A stretch of DNA of 64,000 bases, from positions 186,001 through 250,000 of the forward strand of contig SADC01001283.1 in the NCBI GenBank assembly GCA_004194705.1, given 5' to 3'. Both the position numbers and the translations under genes were made by a program. The DNA is from Ditylenchus dipsaci (lineage: Eukaryota; Nematoda; Chromadorea; Rhabditida; Anguinidae). Numbering within the stretch: the stretch's first letter is position 1; the number at the start of each line of letters is the position of its first letter. This document shows positions 52,860 to 64,000 of this stretch, piece after piece. The notes below the pieces were generated by a model that was not told the DNA's origin, searched no databases, and saw only the letters and a program-made list of their open reading frames with translations.

Positions 52860-55800
52860 TCAATTAACAGCGATTTCAAGACTAGAAGTTGAGCCTATAC
52901 TTGCTCTATCAGGGTCTCCGCTAGAAGATGAGTTCCTGATCACCAAGTCCAGGGACTGTTGAGAGGAAGTGGAGGTGGATTGCCGAGTTCCTGACATTCT
53001 CAATCCACCTATGGAGCTTCCACTGCTCTGACTTTGGCTATAATCATCTACAAATCCACTTTCTACATCCTCTTCCTCGTCATCAGCCTGGTTTCTGTGC
53101 TTATTGGAGAAGTATTTTCTCTTCTCGGACTGGGAACTGGACATGAAATCACTGGATTCTTCCACTGAAAAGTATTCTTCTTCATCCTCCACCTGGTCTC
53201 CAGTCAGACCGGCTGACTTGGACTTCCTCATCGGAGATTCATGCTCACTCAGATCAGGAACGGTCGGCAGGGTGTTGAAGGGCAGTGGCTGGGAGGGAGC
53301 TTGTATCCTCCTCAATCGGTTTAATCTCAATCCTTTGCATCCCTTAATTTTGAAGCCAGGACTAGATTGGTTTTCTTTGGGTGGCAAATCCGGCTTAGCA
53401 GCTCTACCTTTGCGTAACATGCACCGGAAGAATGAGGAAGCTGATTTGTTGTTTTCACACCCAGATTCTTCAGGTTTAGAAGAAATTGAACCAGGTACCT
53501 TGGGTGGGCAAGCAACATCTTCAGATTTAATAGATGGTTTTGAGGATATTTTTTCGGTGGTCAGCAAGTCAGAGCATGGCTGGCCAGAGGGTTTAGCTGG
53601 AGCAGCCTTACAGAATATGGCAAACATGGGGTTTCAAGTGTAGGAGCAGTGTGGGTGGTGGTTCACTAGTTGACTTGGCATGAATCAGTGTGCTGAGCCC
53701 GAAACAAGGATTGGCCAGGGAAATACCCAGTTTGGAGAACTCAGTAGAAGGAGAAGGAATTTCTTCCTGAACAGATTTTAGAGAAAATAGTCCGTCGTTT
53801 CCGCCAGCATATGACCTTCGCTCACTCTTTTTCATGAGTTGACGAGGTCGTTCTGGCAAAGCTAGAGGGGATTTGATTGTCCGCTTTCCATTCTGATTGA
53901 GAAGAGCACTGGTGGAGGCAGAGGAGCAGAGATCTGTTACCAGGTCAGATTTGCTGAGCGAGAATAACGAGGTAGCGCATTTGAGGGATTCCTGAAATTG
54001 TTGAGGTCAGCATTAGGAACTGGTTAACTATAAAATTTTAGTAGTTGACTGTAGGTCATGACAATTTTAAACTTGATTGCATTATGATGATTAACTGTGA
54101 TAATTTCGATGTCAACTGTAGAATATGATTAATTATCAAGAATTAGAAAGCCTATTAGGCGCTGGATGCTCCTAGAATCGAAATTTATGTGTTTATAACA
54201 GGGATCCCATATCTACTTATTTATAAAAATTCTACTTATTTCGGCATCCCAAATCTTAGTTTTTTTTTGATTTATTCTAAAATTATTCGAGAGTTTCTGA
54301 CTTTTTGTACCGAAAATCTTAGTTTTTTTTGAAAATATGCTCTTCTAAACGAAAAATCTTAGTTTTAAAAAAAATCTACTTATTTAAAAAAATTATGGGA
54401 TCCCTGGTTTATAAATATTATTAGGATTTCCTCGTAGGAAATCGTGAAATATAAAACTTTGAAAATGACTGTAAGAAATGTTTAACCGTAATACTTCTGA
54501 GATGGGGAAGAGGTATGATAAGTTTGGCATTAACTTAAGTAAATAACTTACAACAATCGGCAATTGCTCAGCTTGTTCAGCAGCAGCTGGAGCAGAAGAC
54601 GGGGAAGTGCAAGTGTAGGAATGTGGACGATTGGAAGCCGGTGGCAAAAGGTGTTGTTCACGCAACTGTTTCTCATACTCCATTAGCTGGCCCATAAAGT
54701 TGAAGTTAGGAGAGATAGACGGGCGACGGCTTTTTACAAATTTGTACCTAAAATAAAAAATTTACAAAAAGCATTTTCGAAAAATCAAGTAGGTGATGCC
54801 AGATAGTCATGGCCAGGTAAGGACAGTTTTCTTGACAAAAGTACCCAGATTTTTCAAAAGAAAAGTTTGCATGCCCTATTCGCTAAAAGGTCATTCCAAA
54901 AAACTTACGCCTCATCAGAAGCCATTTTCTTGCTGCGCATTATGTAGGCAATAGCTAGAGTAGCACTTCGAGAAATACCTGCAAAACACATGGATTATAA
55001 AGTTTGTAGTCAGAAGCTTTATAAAAGGGCAAATTACCGGCTAAGCAATGCAAAAGCACCTTTTCACCACTTCGACGAGCGGTTTCTGCATAACAGATAG
55101 ATTAAGAATGTGAAAAAGTAATTAAATTTTTGTAGCAAAAGTACCAATAAATTTGAAAGCCTCTTCGAAATGTGGCAACAACTTGCACAATAGGAATCTT
55201 TTATCGGAATGCGCAGGAATATGGAAGGATCATCGGACAGACGCTCTGGACGAGGACAATTTTCAGACAGGTTGATTACGCGAGTGATGCCATATCTCTG
55301 CAATTAAAAAAATATATGATCTAAATCTATGACTTAATTAACTTTTTAGCAGCTTTAAAGGACCATAGCCGTCGCCGACAACGAGAATTTCAAATGTTTG
55401 AATTCGCGCGGGACAGTTCTCTTTCGTCTTTCATTTTACTCTTTTGAGTCATTCGCAGCAAGTCAAAAGAGTACAGTGCGAGACGAAAGAGAACTGTCCC
55501 TCGCGAATTCAAACATTTGAAATCCTCGTTCTCGGCGACGGCTATGGTCCTTTAAGTATGCAAAATTGGTTTATAGCCAGGGTTCTCATCTTGAAATTTC
55601 AAAATAAAGTACATTTTGCCAAATAAAGTACAATTTGGTCCTTTTTAGTAAAAAAAAAACTCCATTTTATCCAGTGCTTGTTGAGATTTTAGCAGTAAAA
55701 ATAAAGTTTTTGACGCAAAATCTCAAAATTTCTAAAGATTTTGGGTGTCAAATGAAGTACAAATCTTTAGAGGAGGACTTGTTCCTTAGGCGTTATTTGA

Positions 55801-57959
55801 CATTCTTATTTCTAAACATTTAAGCATGTTTTGTCATAAGACTAACAAGGGAACCGTTCGAACTGTCCCCCGCCTAACTTTAATCTGATGCGTTCATCTT
55901 GTAGCCCATGGTCGATTTACTTAGTGCAGGAAAAGTCCTGGCGGCGGACAGAGACAAAAATTTTGAGTTCTAGGTCGAAGAAAGTTGAAACCCCCCCCCC
56001 CCCCTCAAAACGCTAATTTTGGAAACTTCTGCACCCCAATGGTCAGTTTTTTTGTCAATCAAGTGGCCAATCTGATCATTATGATCTTATGTTACTTTTT
56101 GATTTCACGTCGAACAGTGATATTTTTAGAAATTATTCGGAATTTTTTCGAAAATCGAAATTTTAGCGATCCATGCCACAGGTACGATGAAAATTTCGAT
56201 TTTCAAAAAATTGAAATAATTTCTGAAAACATCACTGTTAGACGTGAAATCAAAAAGTAACATAAGGTCATAATGATCAGATTGGCCGCTTGACTAACAA
56301 AAAAAAACTGACCATTGGGGTGCAGAAGTATCCAAAATTAGCGTTTTTGGGGGTTTTTCGACTTTCTTCGACCTAGAACTCAAAATTTTTGTCTCTGTCC
56401 GCCGCCAGGACTTTTCCTGCACTAAGTAAATCGACCATGGCCTACAAGATGAACGCATCAGATTAAAGTTAGGCGGGGGAAAGTTCGAACGGTTTCCTTG
56501 TAAGCAAATTCTACATTACATGAGCCAAACTTTGTTCTGCTATCATCAAAAAGCCTACAAAAACTAAAATATCTCCAAAATCACCTCAGTTAGCTCATGT
56601 AATACCATTTCATAAAGTCGTATAGAAAAGTCTTTCGGTAACATTTTTATGGAAATTCAGTCTATTCAGAGACTTTTCTCTGCAACTTTATGAAATGGTA
56701 TTACTTGAGATAGTAGCTCAGCAGAGATATGGAAGCTACTCGCTACTTCAAAAAGAATTGAAAATTTAAAAAAAATTGATCAAAACAGACATTGAATATT
56801 TGAGGGGGTAAAATGTCAAAATTTATGGGCTAAATAATTTATTTGGTAGGATCAACTAAGGTAATTTTGGAGATATTTTAGTCTCTGAAGATATTCTAAT
56901 AGTATAAACACATGATTTAAATTACGTTGTACGAAATTTTCTATGTTTCAAGTCAAAAACGTGCTTTAATGTTTAAAAAGAAGAATGTCGAATAACCCCC
57001 AAGGAAGTAGTCTCCTCCTTTAAATAAAGTACAGATGGGATCCCTGATTATAGCCGATTTTTCTTCCTTTTTTCTACTGTGTTTTCTCTAATCAACTCCA
57101 CCACACATTTTTGGCACTGTGTTTTCGACCCGTTTTTTGAAGACTGCTCTCAGGCAAATTACCACCCATTTGATAGGTCATCTTTCTGGCTATGCAATAG
57201 GTGGTAACTTGTATGAGAAAAGGCTTCATGAAATAGGTCAGCAACGCAATGCCAAAACACTATTTTAAATCAGGGAGGGGCGTCAATTACAATAAATACG
57301 GTATCTCAACTTTCGAAAATTATATATCTTTAAAAAATCAATAACTACAAACCTCCAACAGGGCCGGATTCAAAGCATCGTTTTGAGAACCAAGAAACAT
57401 GAAATCTGAAATTAGACACTTCAATTAACCAACTTTCAATGAAATACAGAAATACAAACCAAGAATTTGAGTCATTTTCTCCGAAGTGGAAGATTTTCCA
57501 GAAGTAGAAGCTTGTAATTCATCATGCTGAGTGCCACTCACACGAGCCAAACCACGAAGACAGGGTTGAGACCAGGAGCAGGGCATTTTTAGAGTAGGGG
57601 AGCTGTGGCTAACCCATTCTGTTGCTGAGAACTGTTGCCACGAAGCATCACCTTGGATGTTGAGCAGTTGTTGGATGGAGCACAAGCACCGAGCAATTGC
57701 TGAGATTCTATTTGAGGTGCACGCTGTCCTTCCATAGCTAGTTTGAAGCTGAGGTTTCCATTTACGTCGGAAGGAGTACTGAAGCTGTTGTTATTGCAGT
57801 TGAATCGTGTAGGATGTTGCTGGAGCAGAAGACAGCCGGCGGTTGCAGGAGGAAAAGGCGTTGTTGCTGATTGCTGACCCGACACCGAAGAAGACTTTCT
57901 TAGCTGAGCACTACTTTCACAAAGCTCTGGAAACTGCTTTTGGAAACCAAAGAAGCCAC
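52860..57959 (-). CDS. Dual-specificity MAP-kinase phosphatase of the DUSP8/DUSP16 type, 5' end missing
   Basis: Exons, in reading order: 57959-57460, 57405-57353, 55297-55145, 55085-55038, 54978-54909, 54747-54552, 53991-52860. The first exon seen begins at the end of the rhodanese domain (GGFFGFQKQFPELCE), then a Gln/Ser/Asn-rich insert and the family's SQPCL word. The catalytic domain follows: FMFLGSQNDALN, RYGITRVINLSENCPRP, the acid loop IPIKDSYC, the P-loop HCLAGISRSAT and RRPSISPNFNFMGQLMEYE. The ~380-codon last exon is a disordered Ser/acidic tail. The family dephosphorylates JNK and p38. One-base breaks: near 57597 (missing C in CCCC), near 55185 (missing A after SYC) and near 53630 (extra C in CCCC). 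Frames resume in register, so assembly error is likely. Exons for the rhodanese/kinase-binding part upstream of 57959 were not found. Confidence 0.92.
55359..55551. mobile_element. TTAA-flanked MITE, copy 2, near-perfect hairpin
   Basis: TTAA/AGGACCATAGCCGTCGCCG at the left is almost exactly inverted at the right (CGGCGACGGCTATGGTCCT/TTAA). Arms are about 90 bp, including 'gacagttctctttcgtct'. It lies in a DUSP intron. Confidence 0.8.
55845..56501. mobile_element. ~657-bp complete foldback element
   Basis: ACAAGGGAACCGTTCGAACT at the left, and the inverse of 'aaagttcgaacggtttccttgt' at the right. The two arms of about 330 bp are inverse copies almost to the centre ('ggcggcggacagagacaaaa', 'ctgcaccccaatggtcag', 'gatttcacgtcgaacagtgat'). 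The ACAAGGGA terminus is shared with 32864-33192 and 40892-41231. It lies in a DUSP intron. Confidence 0.8.
56586..56705. repeat. Small inverted repeat in a DUSP intron
   Basis: 'taataccatttcataaagt' faces 'actttatgaaatggtatta', with 'agactgaat'/'agagaaaagtc' words between. Confidence 0.6.
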
Positions 57960-59456
57960 CTGGAAAAATTAGAGGTCAGTCAAATTGGTCGTAATTTGAA
58001 TAGCTATACAAGCTTATTATATTAGTCGAAAACCGCTGCATTAAGTTTTTAAATATAGTTTTATATCCGAATTGAACCTACGGTATACAAGCCGATTGGA
58101 AAATTGAGGTGGTTAATAATTAAGGCATGTTTTTATTGCAATTCCTACGTCAAAGTCTGACTTCTCACAACTTCTTCGTCAGCTCAATCTACTTAGAGGG
58201 TCAACATAAAATGACACAAAAAAAGGATTTTTTTGTCAAGATGAAAAAACTGGTTATTCAGTAATTTTTGCGGCTGCTGTGACATTTTTTGAATTTTTGA
58301 CGTTCTGTTTTTAGCAGTCGAGACACACTTTTGAATCCTATCCGGTGCCGAAGGAGCAACATAACTTGAAAAATGAAATAACATTTAAAATAAAAGACGC
58401 TTATTTAAAAAATGCCACAAAAAAACGCCCAACACCTTTATGCCAAATAACTGTAGCAAATTGTTTTTTTTTCAACTTTAACACTCTTTAAAGATAGTAA
58501 TTTTTTGGAAAGAATATTTAAATTATAGTATTTTTTCCCTGTTCTGTGGCAAACAAATAAATTTGAACTCTGATTCGTGAAAAAATCGCGAGTTGCAAAC
58601 CAATTTTCTTACATTTGCCCTGTCACTAGGGAAAATTACTCCTACAAATTACTCACTTATACTTTTTCTGATGCCAACATAAGAATTTTTTCACGCTAAT
58701 TTTTTTCACATACAAAAAGAGAAAGCAAACCGAAAAAAAGATTAATTGTTGTGTTTGCTCGTGACCAATATTTTTTTTATCATTACACAATTGTTAGTCA
58801 TGAAGAATTTTTTTGAGCAAGCAGCAGTGAAACCAAACGAGAGTTCACAAACAGCCCATAATACACAAATCGCCTAATACAAATTATTGTGGTGAGCAAA
58901 AGGCAAGAACAAAAGACCAGGGTTTTGGAGTTGTCATGGGATTAGCCGCTTTTATTCAACACAAATGGTGTACTAACAATAATAATACTAGAATAAAGGG
59001 CTTAACACGCACTCTCAGTAAGTGACTCCGCAAAATAACTGACTTTTAGCCAATTTCTCAATTGGAATTCCTATGTGTTTATTCGAGATTGAAAAAAAAT
59101 ACGGCAAAAGGTACGCACACACAAGCGGAACCGAACCCGAGACCAATTTGGAACCAGTAGTTTGCCGATTTTGTAACTTTTCTCGAACACTTCGGAATCA
59201 ATGAATAAAAGAATAGTGTTTTGTGACTTTTTTATGAAAGTGAAAATTTGTTGTAAAAGAGTTTTAAGCCTGAGGTATTTTGAGGAACGCGAATTAGTTA
59301 ACGGAACTCAAAAACATATATCTACCTAGGATTAAAAAATGAAATACAGGCATTTTGAAACTATGACCGCCATCTTTTTAAACCATATTATAATGACCAA
59401 GCTAATTTTTGAAAATTCCGCTGTGAAAATTCAAATTAGGATTTCTGAGAATATTA
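57960..59456. other. Upstream DUSP intron / intergenic block
   Basis: I searched the minus strand for rhodanese-domain exons and found none. AT-rich with no clear elements. Confidence 0.4.
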
Positions 59457-59718
59457 CCGTTTTTTCTCTATCAATTACCCCCTCTCTAATAATTACCCCC
59501 TCTCTATTAATTACCCCCCATAGACACCTTGTATCTCAGCTCAAAAAAAATTTTTTGCAAATCTGTTTTTTGCCTTTTCTTAATCACTACGAACTTAGTT
59601 GACTCCACTTTTTAGATTTTGGCTGAGCACCCGAAAATTTCAAAATCAAAAAATTTTATTTTTATTTTTCAGTGGTTGAAAAATAATTACCCTGGAGTAA
59701 TTAATAGAGAAAATATGG
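59457..59718. mobile_element. 262-bp TA-flanked CCGTTTTTTC MITE
   Basis: TA/CCGTTTTTTCTCTATCAATTA at the left, inverse TAATTAATAGAGAAAATATGG/TA at the right. A 20-bp unit 'ctctctaataattacccc' is repeated three times next to the left end. It belongs to the CCGTATT pogo-like group. Confidence 0.65.
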
Positions 59719-59804
59719 TAGGCTGTCTTGACTTTTCGGCGAATAATCTAAGTTAAATTGTGGTTATTACATAAAAAAATTCAAATTAAAAATAACTATG
59801 CTTG

Positions 59805-59872
59805 CGGAGAATGGAGTCGAACCGACGACTTTTTCCAGATTTATTCCGGACAACTACTTCATGCAATTTATT
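59805..59872 (-). ncRNA. tRNA-like sequence (pseudogene or SINE head)
   Basis: On the minus strand 'gtcggttcgactcc' is a good B box, 'gaagtagttgtccgg' stands where the A box should be, and the acceptor stem does not close. Confidence 0.35.
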
Positions 59873-60703
59873 AAGTTTAATGATGTTAGATTTTAGGTAT
59901 CCCAAACCGAGACATACACAAAATTTTTGCTAAATATTTTCCTCGGTTCTGACAAATAAAAATAGCTATGCCAGTGAATGTTCCAAAAATATATACTAGC
60001 CAAACAAAAGACAAGAATTCCCTTTAAAATTATTCATCCCAACAAGCCAAAAAAAAGAGAATTTCCCCCTGCTATGCGTCACTCGCACATTTCAAAGAAG
60101 CCTGATTGTCTTCCTTCTCAATAAAAATTTCTAATTTCATTTTTTGCTGCCTGCTGTCCAGAAACATATCTTATCGGCCAGCAGTTGCTGCTCAATGGTT
60201 CAATAACAAAGGGTAAGAGGCAGGAGGGAAGACCAGGGGAAATGGGTGTCAATGTTACACACATCATCATCACCCAGGTCCATTTTCTGTTTTTTCTCCA
60301 GCTGCCAACCATACCACAAGGCGCAAAACTCTCTACAGGTGAATTATTAATCATTTATCGGGCTGCACCCACCTCATCCAATTAATCACGTCTCAAAAAG
60401 TGGAAAAAAGAACATTTAACCCACCCCCAAATATTTTTATCTGATTAAACAATTGCGTGTATTTGGGATCGCAGGATCGCCAGTAGCAAAACACAAATGA
60501 CGCGGTATTTAGAAAGAAAAAAGTATATTACTTCAGAATTATTAATGGTTTGGCAGAAAATGTTTGCTCAAGGAAAGGATAGGGGCACTAGAAAATGATA
60601 CAGGGCGAACCAGAAAAATACTATAAGTTTTTGAAATTTGAATTGCTTTTGCTGTGACTCTTTTAAATCCGCGCCTTTTTGCGACATATTTTATTATTAT
60701 TAA
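59873..60703. other. Block without a supported gene
   Basis: A less AT-rich stretch at 60165-60390 is open on both strands but lacks motifs or clear splice sites. It could be regulatory. Confidence 0.3.
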
Positions 60704-60936
60704 AGGGCCATGGCCACCTGTTTTGAATTGTCCCCGCCAATTCAAAAATTTAGCCTAATCATTGAACTTCTGTAAGAAATTTTCAACTTGGTTTCTAAAA
60801 AAACAAGATCTAGAATTTAATTTTAGGCATAGTTGTGTTAGAAACCAAGTTGAAATATCAGTACAGAAGCTCAATGATTAGGAAAAAAAAATTGAATTGG
60901 CGGGGGATAACCGTTGTCGGAGACGGCAATAGTCCT
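60704..60936. mobile_element. TTAA-flanked MITE, copy 3
   Basis: TTAA/AGGGCCATGGCC at the left, GGCAATAGTCCT/TTAA at the right. Interior 'ttgtccccgccaattcaa' and 'tgaattggcgggggataacc' are inverted and match 10625-10857. Confidence 0.7.
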
Positions 60937-63495
60937 TTAAGAGAGGTTATTGGCAAAATGGTATTAAAATTTTATTTTTTCGTGAATGTTTTAAGATTTT
61001 CTGGTTTTTTTCCAATTTTCAGATACATTATTTGTCTTGACATGACCCGTCCCTAATCATAAACCCTCCTCGAGGGGGGGGGGAAGGTTGTTGAAAATTT
61101 ATGGATCCGGGTCTATAATTAGAGAGTACACGGTACTTAAAGTGTAGCTGAAAATCTAGGCTAAATATCAAGTAGTAAAATTTTCACAATAAAGCAGAAA
61201 GAAAAGTTTAAAAAAGAAGTTCGAAAATCCAGGAGAAACAGGTATTTAAGACAGGAAAATTTGGGGGTTTTGCTCTTGGCACCCTGTAATATTACTGCTG
61301 AACAACTGGTAGTTATAGTAGAAAAACAATTCTATTTGTTCTGCAGGAATGATTAATTAGAACAAACCAAAAACAATGGCACTCCGATTTGTAATAGAAA
61401 ATAGCGGGGAACAAACAAGGTAGCTGGAGCAAAAAACGATAAATAAGACACTCAAGCGTACGAGAACAAAGAATGATGTGGATGGTTTTGTCAAGCCCCT
61501 GCCTAGTACCATAAGCTCGGGCTTATTTTGCCAGAAAGAGTGTAAACAATGCATGGGAATGCCATTCTTTTGAGTTGCTTTTGATGGTGATGCTTCCATT
61601 GCAAATGATGATACTTGAGAAGGGTAGCCAGTTATTTGATGCAATGCTCTTTGGAGGGGTTGATTTTAAATTATTTTTAAAAAGTAGAGTTTTCAAAACG
61701 AAAATTTGTTTTTGAAATCTCCAATTGCAAGAAATTTGTAACCACCAGTTCGTTCCCGCCTAGGGTCAGCACAGTTTTTAAGCCAAGTTTTTCAAAGTCT
61801 TTTGATAATTTTTTTGATAGCTCTAGGCCGAAAACTTGTGCAGACTTGGAGTTTCGCTAATCATTTGAAGTTTTTTAAGCCAAGATCATGGATGTCAAAA
61901 CCGATAGAAAAAAATCCAATGAAATTTGTGCCGTTCTGCATACCTATAAAATTGATAAAAATCGATAAAATGGCCGAAATATAATTTTTACAAATTTTCG
62001 AAATTCTAATCAGCAGGCCAAAACTTAAACTACAAAACCAGGAGCGAAAATAACTAAAATAATTGATTGTGCCAAGGCGTGCAACACATCTATTAACAGC
62101 AGGCACTAGTAGTTGGCTAGTGGTAACGAAGAAAACGGGTAGGGGGGGGACAAAAGTGGTGTTGGATAAAAGTATGACTAGTATTGATTTTAGGAGCGGA
62201 GAGCGAAGGAAAAAGCACTTTTTGCTGTCTCCCTTTTGCTATATTTATTTTGGGCAGAGAGAAGGGTGTTTGCCATCATGCCTGTCACTAGGCAGGTTAT
62301 ACACGGACGCACACCCACACCAACCAGTGAGTCACTGGCACTTCCCCCCACCCCCCTAACCACAGGCCAAATGGAGCCCTAGTAGCTGGTTGCAGGCCAC
62401 GTCAACTGGGCTCTTATTCTACTACTTACAGGCCTGCTGGCGCTAAACCACCCACTTTTCCGCTGCCATCATTATTGGGCTTTGAAGTGGAATGAGGGGA
62501 GAATAAAGCAGAATTTAGGGGGATTCGCTATTATTCTTTTGTGTAAAAGCTAGGCTATTTTTGAAAGCGAGGAAAATGTATGACAACATGCAATTTTGGG
62601 TGAGTAAGTAGGCGGAAAATGGACGGAAGAGATTTTTTGAAGGAAAGGAGACTTGGAAATGAGTAGTGTTTGCAGTCGCAATTGAACCTGCATAAAATTT
62701 TGCGCGTTTGTATTTTTGACTGCATATATGTAAAAAAACTGTTCGTGTTAAGTCGTGCAAAATTTCTGTTTTTTATTGAAAAAAGTAATTATTAAATTTT
62801 TTTATTGTAAGGCGCCATGGTAGCCGAAAATACTTCAGGAATCTGAATTAAGCAATAGAACCTTTGAAAAGTCCGCAATTGCTGAGATTAGGTCTGAAAT
62901 AGCAAAGACCAAAATATCAAAAGAATGGTTACCACCAAATTAGTTTGGAAAGATGGGTACTTTTATATAAAAGTTCAAAAATTCTTGAAAAAACTACCAC
63001 CAACTGACATTTGTCTCTGAATAAGGTTTGCAACCAGAATTGTACTGCAGCTTATCCACTAAACTACGAGGTCATAACCTTAACTAGCAACATAATGCAC
63101 TAAATCTGACCCTGACCCATCTAACCTTTGCACACCCACAAAAAAGTTATTTTGGACCATTTTTCTATTTTTACAACTAAAATCAACGAGTAAATGTTTG
63201 TCTGTGCTTGCACATACTTCATTTCCCAGCTATTTGCTTGCAGAAAAAAGCTTGTTGACGACGCAAAATTAATTCTTTTCTTCTTCTTACGCCCGTGCTG
63301 CAATTGCTTGCCTGCAAAAACTGCTCCATTTTATACAAACACATTAATAATGCTTTTGCAAAAAAGGAAAAAGCAACGGAAATATGATGAGTGTTTGCGC
63401 GTTTGTGTAGTAATAATAGATGGATGGGGTATGCAAGGACACAAAAAGGCAAAAACGAACATCGAATGATTCATTTTTGCACATTCCCATTTCTG
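60937..63495. other. Block without a supported gene
   Basis: Minus-strand open frames at 61357-61644 and 62515-62760 and plus-strand 62063-62359 lack motifs and splice context. 'ttagagagtacacggtactt' near 61122 resembles a broken CCGTATT-type end. No element pair is resolved. Confidence 0.35.
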
Positions 63496-63501
63496 TTTAT
63501 T
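63496..63501 (-). promoter_or_regulatory. Poly(A) signal AATAAA
   Basis: AATAAA on the minus strand, 12 bp after the TAG of the terminal exon at 63514-63687. Confidence 0.5.
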
Positions 63502-63513
63502 TCACAAGCTTGG

Positions 63514-63687
63514 CTAACACACAAACCAGGGGTTGTTGACAGTAGGACTGGAGGGGAAGAATCCATCACGAGGTCCAGAAACAGATGCGAGGAAGGGCGA
63601 CACTGTCTTGGCAAGACCAGTGAGCTGGGCCGCAGTTTTTGGGCGGATTCTTGTGGATTTTGCTGCTGGAGCATCATCTAACTGCAG
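63514..63687 (-). CDS. 3'-terminal exon of an unrecognised gene
   Basis: After an acceptor (gaaaatccag) the frame reads 57 codons to TAG: LQLDDAPAAKSTRIRPK, then QLTGLAKTVSPFLASVSGPR and NNPWFVC. Composition is protein-like, and an AATAAA follows at once. Upstream exons lie beyond the window or in its last 300 bp, where I see none. I do not recognise the family. Confidence 0.45.
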   Translation of the reverse strand: MQLDDAPAAKSTRIRPKTAAQLTGLAKTVSPFLASVSGPRDGFFPSSPTVNNPWFVC

Positions 63688-64000
63688 CTGGATTTTTGAA
63701 AAGGCTAGATAATAAAAATATAGTAGAAGTTATCGGTATTTATACACCTGAAATGGGGAAGCATAAAGTTGGAAATGAAAAAAGGCAGAAAATAAGATCA
63801 AAAGAATAAAACAATCTGGTATTTTGGTTGCAAAATACTTTTAAAAACGCCAATTAACTATTTGTTTGAAGCTGTTTTGCAATTTTTGTTATGGTTTTTG
63901 TAAGTTTTGAAAATAAGTTTGAAAGCAAAGTTTTTTGAGCTTAGTAATTAGTTAGTATTTGCTAAATCTTTCCATGCAAAAAGAAGAATGAAAGTAGAGA

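Noticed and set aside
53608..53627. A GTAAGG splice donor ending the DUSP exon at 53609
   Set aside because: The second frame continues for 250 codons with DUSP-tail character directly downstream, so a one-base run-length error in CCCC explains the switch better.
53104..53643. Plus-strand 179-codon open frame
   Set aside because: It is the antisense shadow of the DUSP last exon; the minus strand carries the family context.
60185..60385. Open frame in a less AT-rich stretch as a gene
   Set aside because: No motif, no splice context, and it is open on the opposite strand too.

Overview
This window is AT-rich invertebrate (metazoan) nuclear DNA. It has spliced genes with GT-AG introns, metazoan-type orthologues, a tRNA-Gly gene, tRNA-derived SINEs and a very high load of cut-and-paste DNA transposons and MITEs. 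There is no bacterial-type gene layout. I cannot name the species from sequence alone. Ortholog assignments come from protein motifs that I read by splicing exons by eye; no database was searched.

Layout. Positions 1-20 kb are almost entirely mobile DNA: a terminal-inverted-repeat (TIR) element carrying a small spliced gene (376-2229), a four-copy tandem repeat, a decayed CxxC/HxxC finger gene inside an inverted repeat (about 6.2-7.9 kb), two copies of a tRNA-derived SINE, and a Mutator-like element (14740-17930) with a second element nested in it. Positions 21-30 kb hold DNAJB11 (ERdj3, an ER co-chaperone) in ten coding exons; its introns carry nested MITEs. Positions 32.6-47.9 kb hold a USP22/nonstop-type deubiquitinase in seventeen recognisable exons. 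Its 5-kb intron contains, on the opposite strand, a divergent histone H2B gene directly abutting a ribosomal protein eL33 (RPL35A) gene, plus a tRNA-Gly. Two later introns contain a Foldback element with a 9-bp target duplication and a nearly intact Tigger/pogo transposon. Positions 48-52.8 kb are repeats, including an 878-bp hAT-like element inserted in a tRNA-like sequence. Positions 52.9-58 kb (minus) hold a DUSP8/16-type MAP-kinase phosphatase whose rhodanese-domain exons were not found. Positions 58-64 kb are mostly non-coding, ending with a minus-strand 3'-terminal exon of an unrecognised gene.

Two themes stand out. First, the conserved genes and the transposase carry single-base frame breaks, mostly in runs of 3-5 identical bases, at places where homology says the frame is continuous. 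The simplest reading is residual indel error in the assembly, so these genes should not be called pseudogenes on that basis. Second, several unrelated elements share one architecture: inverted-repeat arms built from short, degenerate, element-specific tandem units, 8- or 9-bp target duplications where these are resolved, and in some cases a short spliced gene. At least two of these genes look like the C-terminus of a Mutator-type transposase. This family of 'themed-arm' elements is the best candidate for something under-described here.
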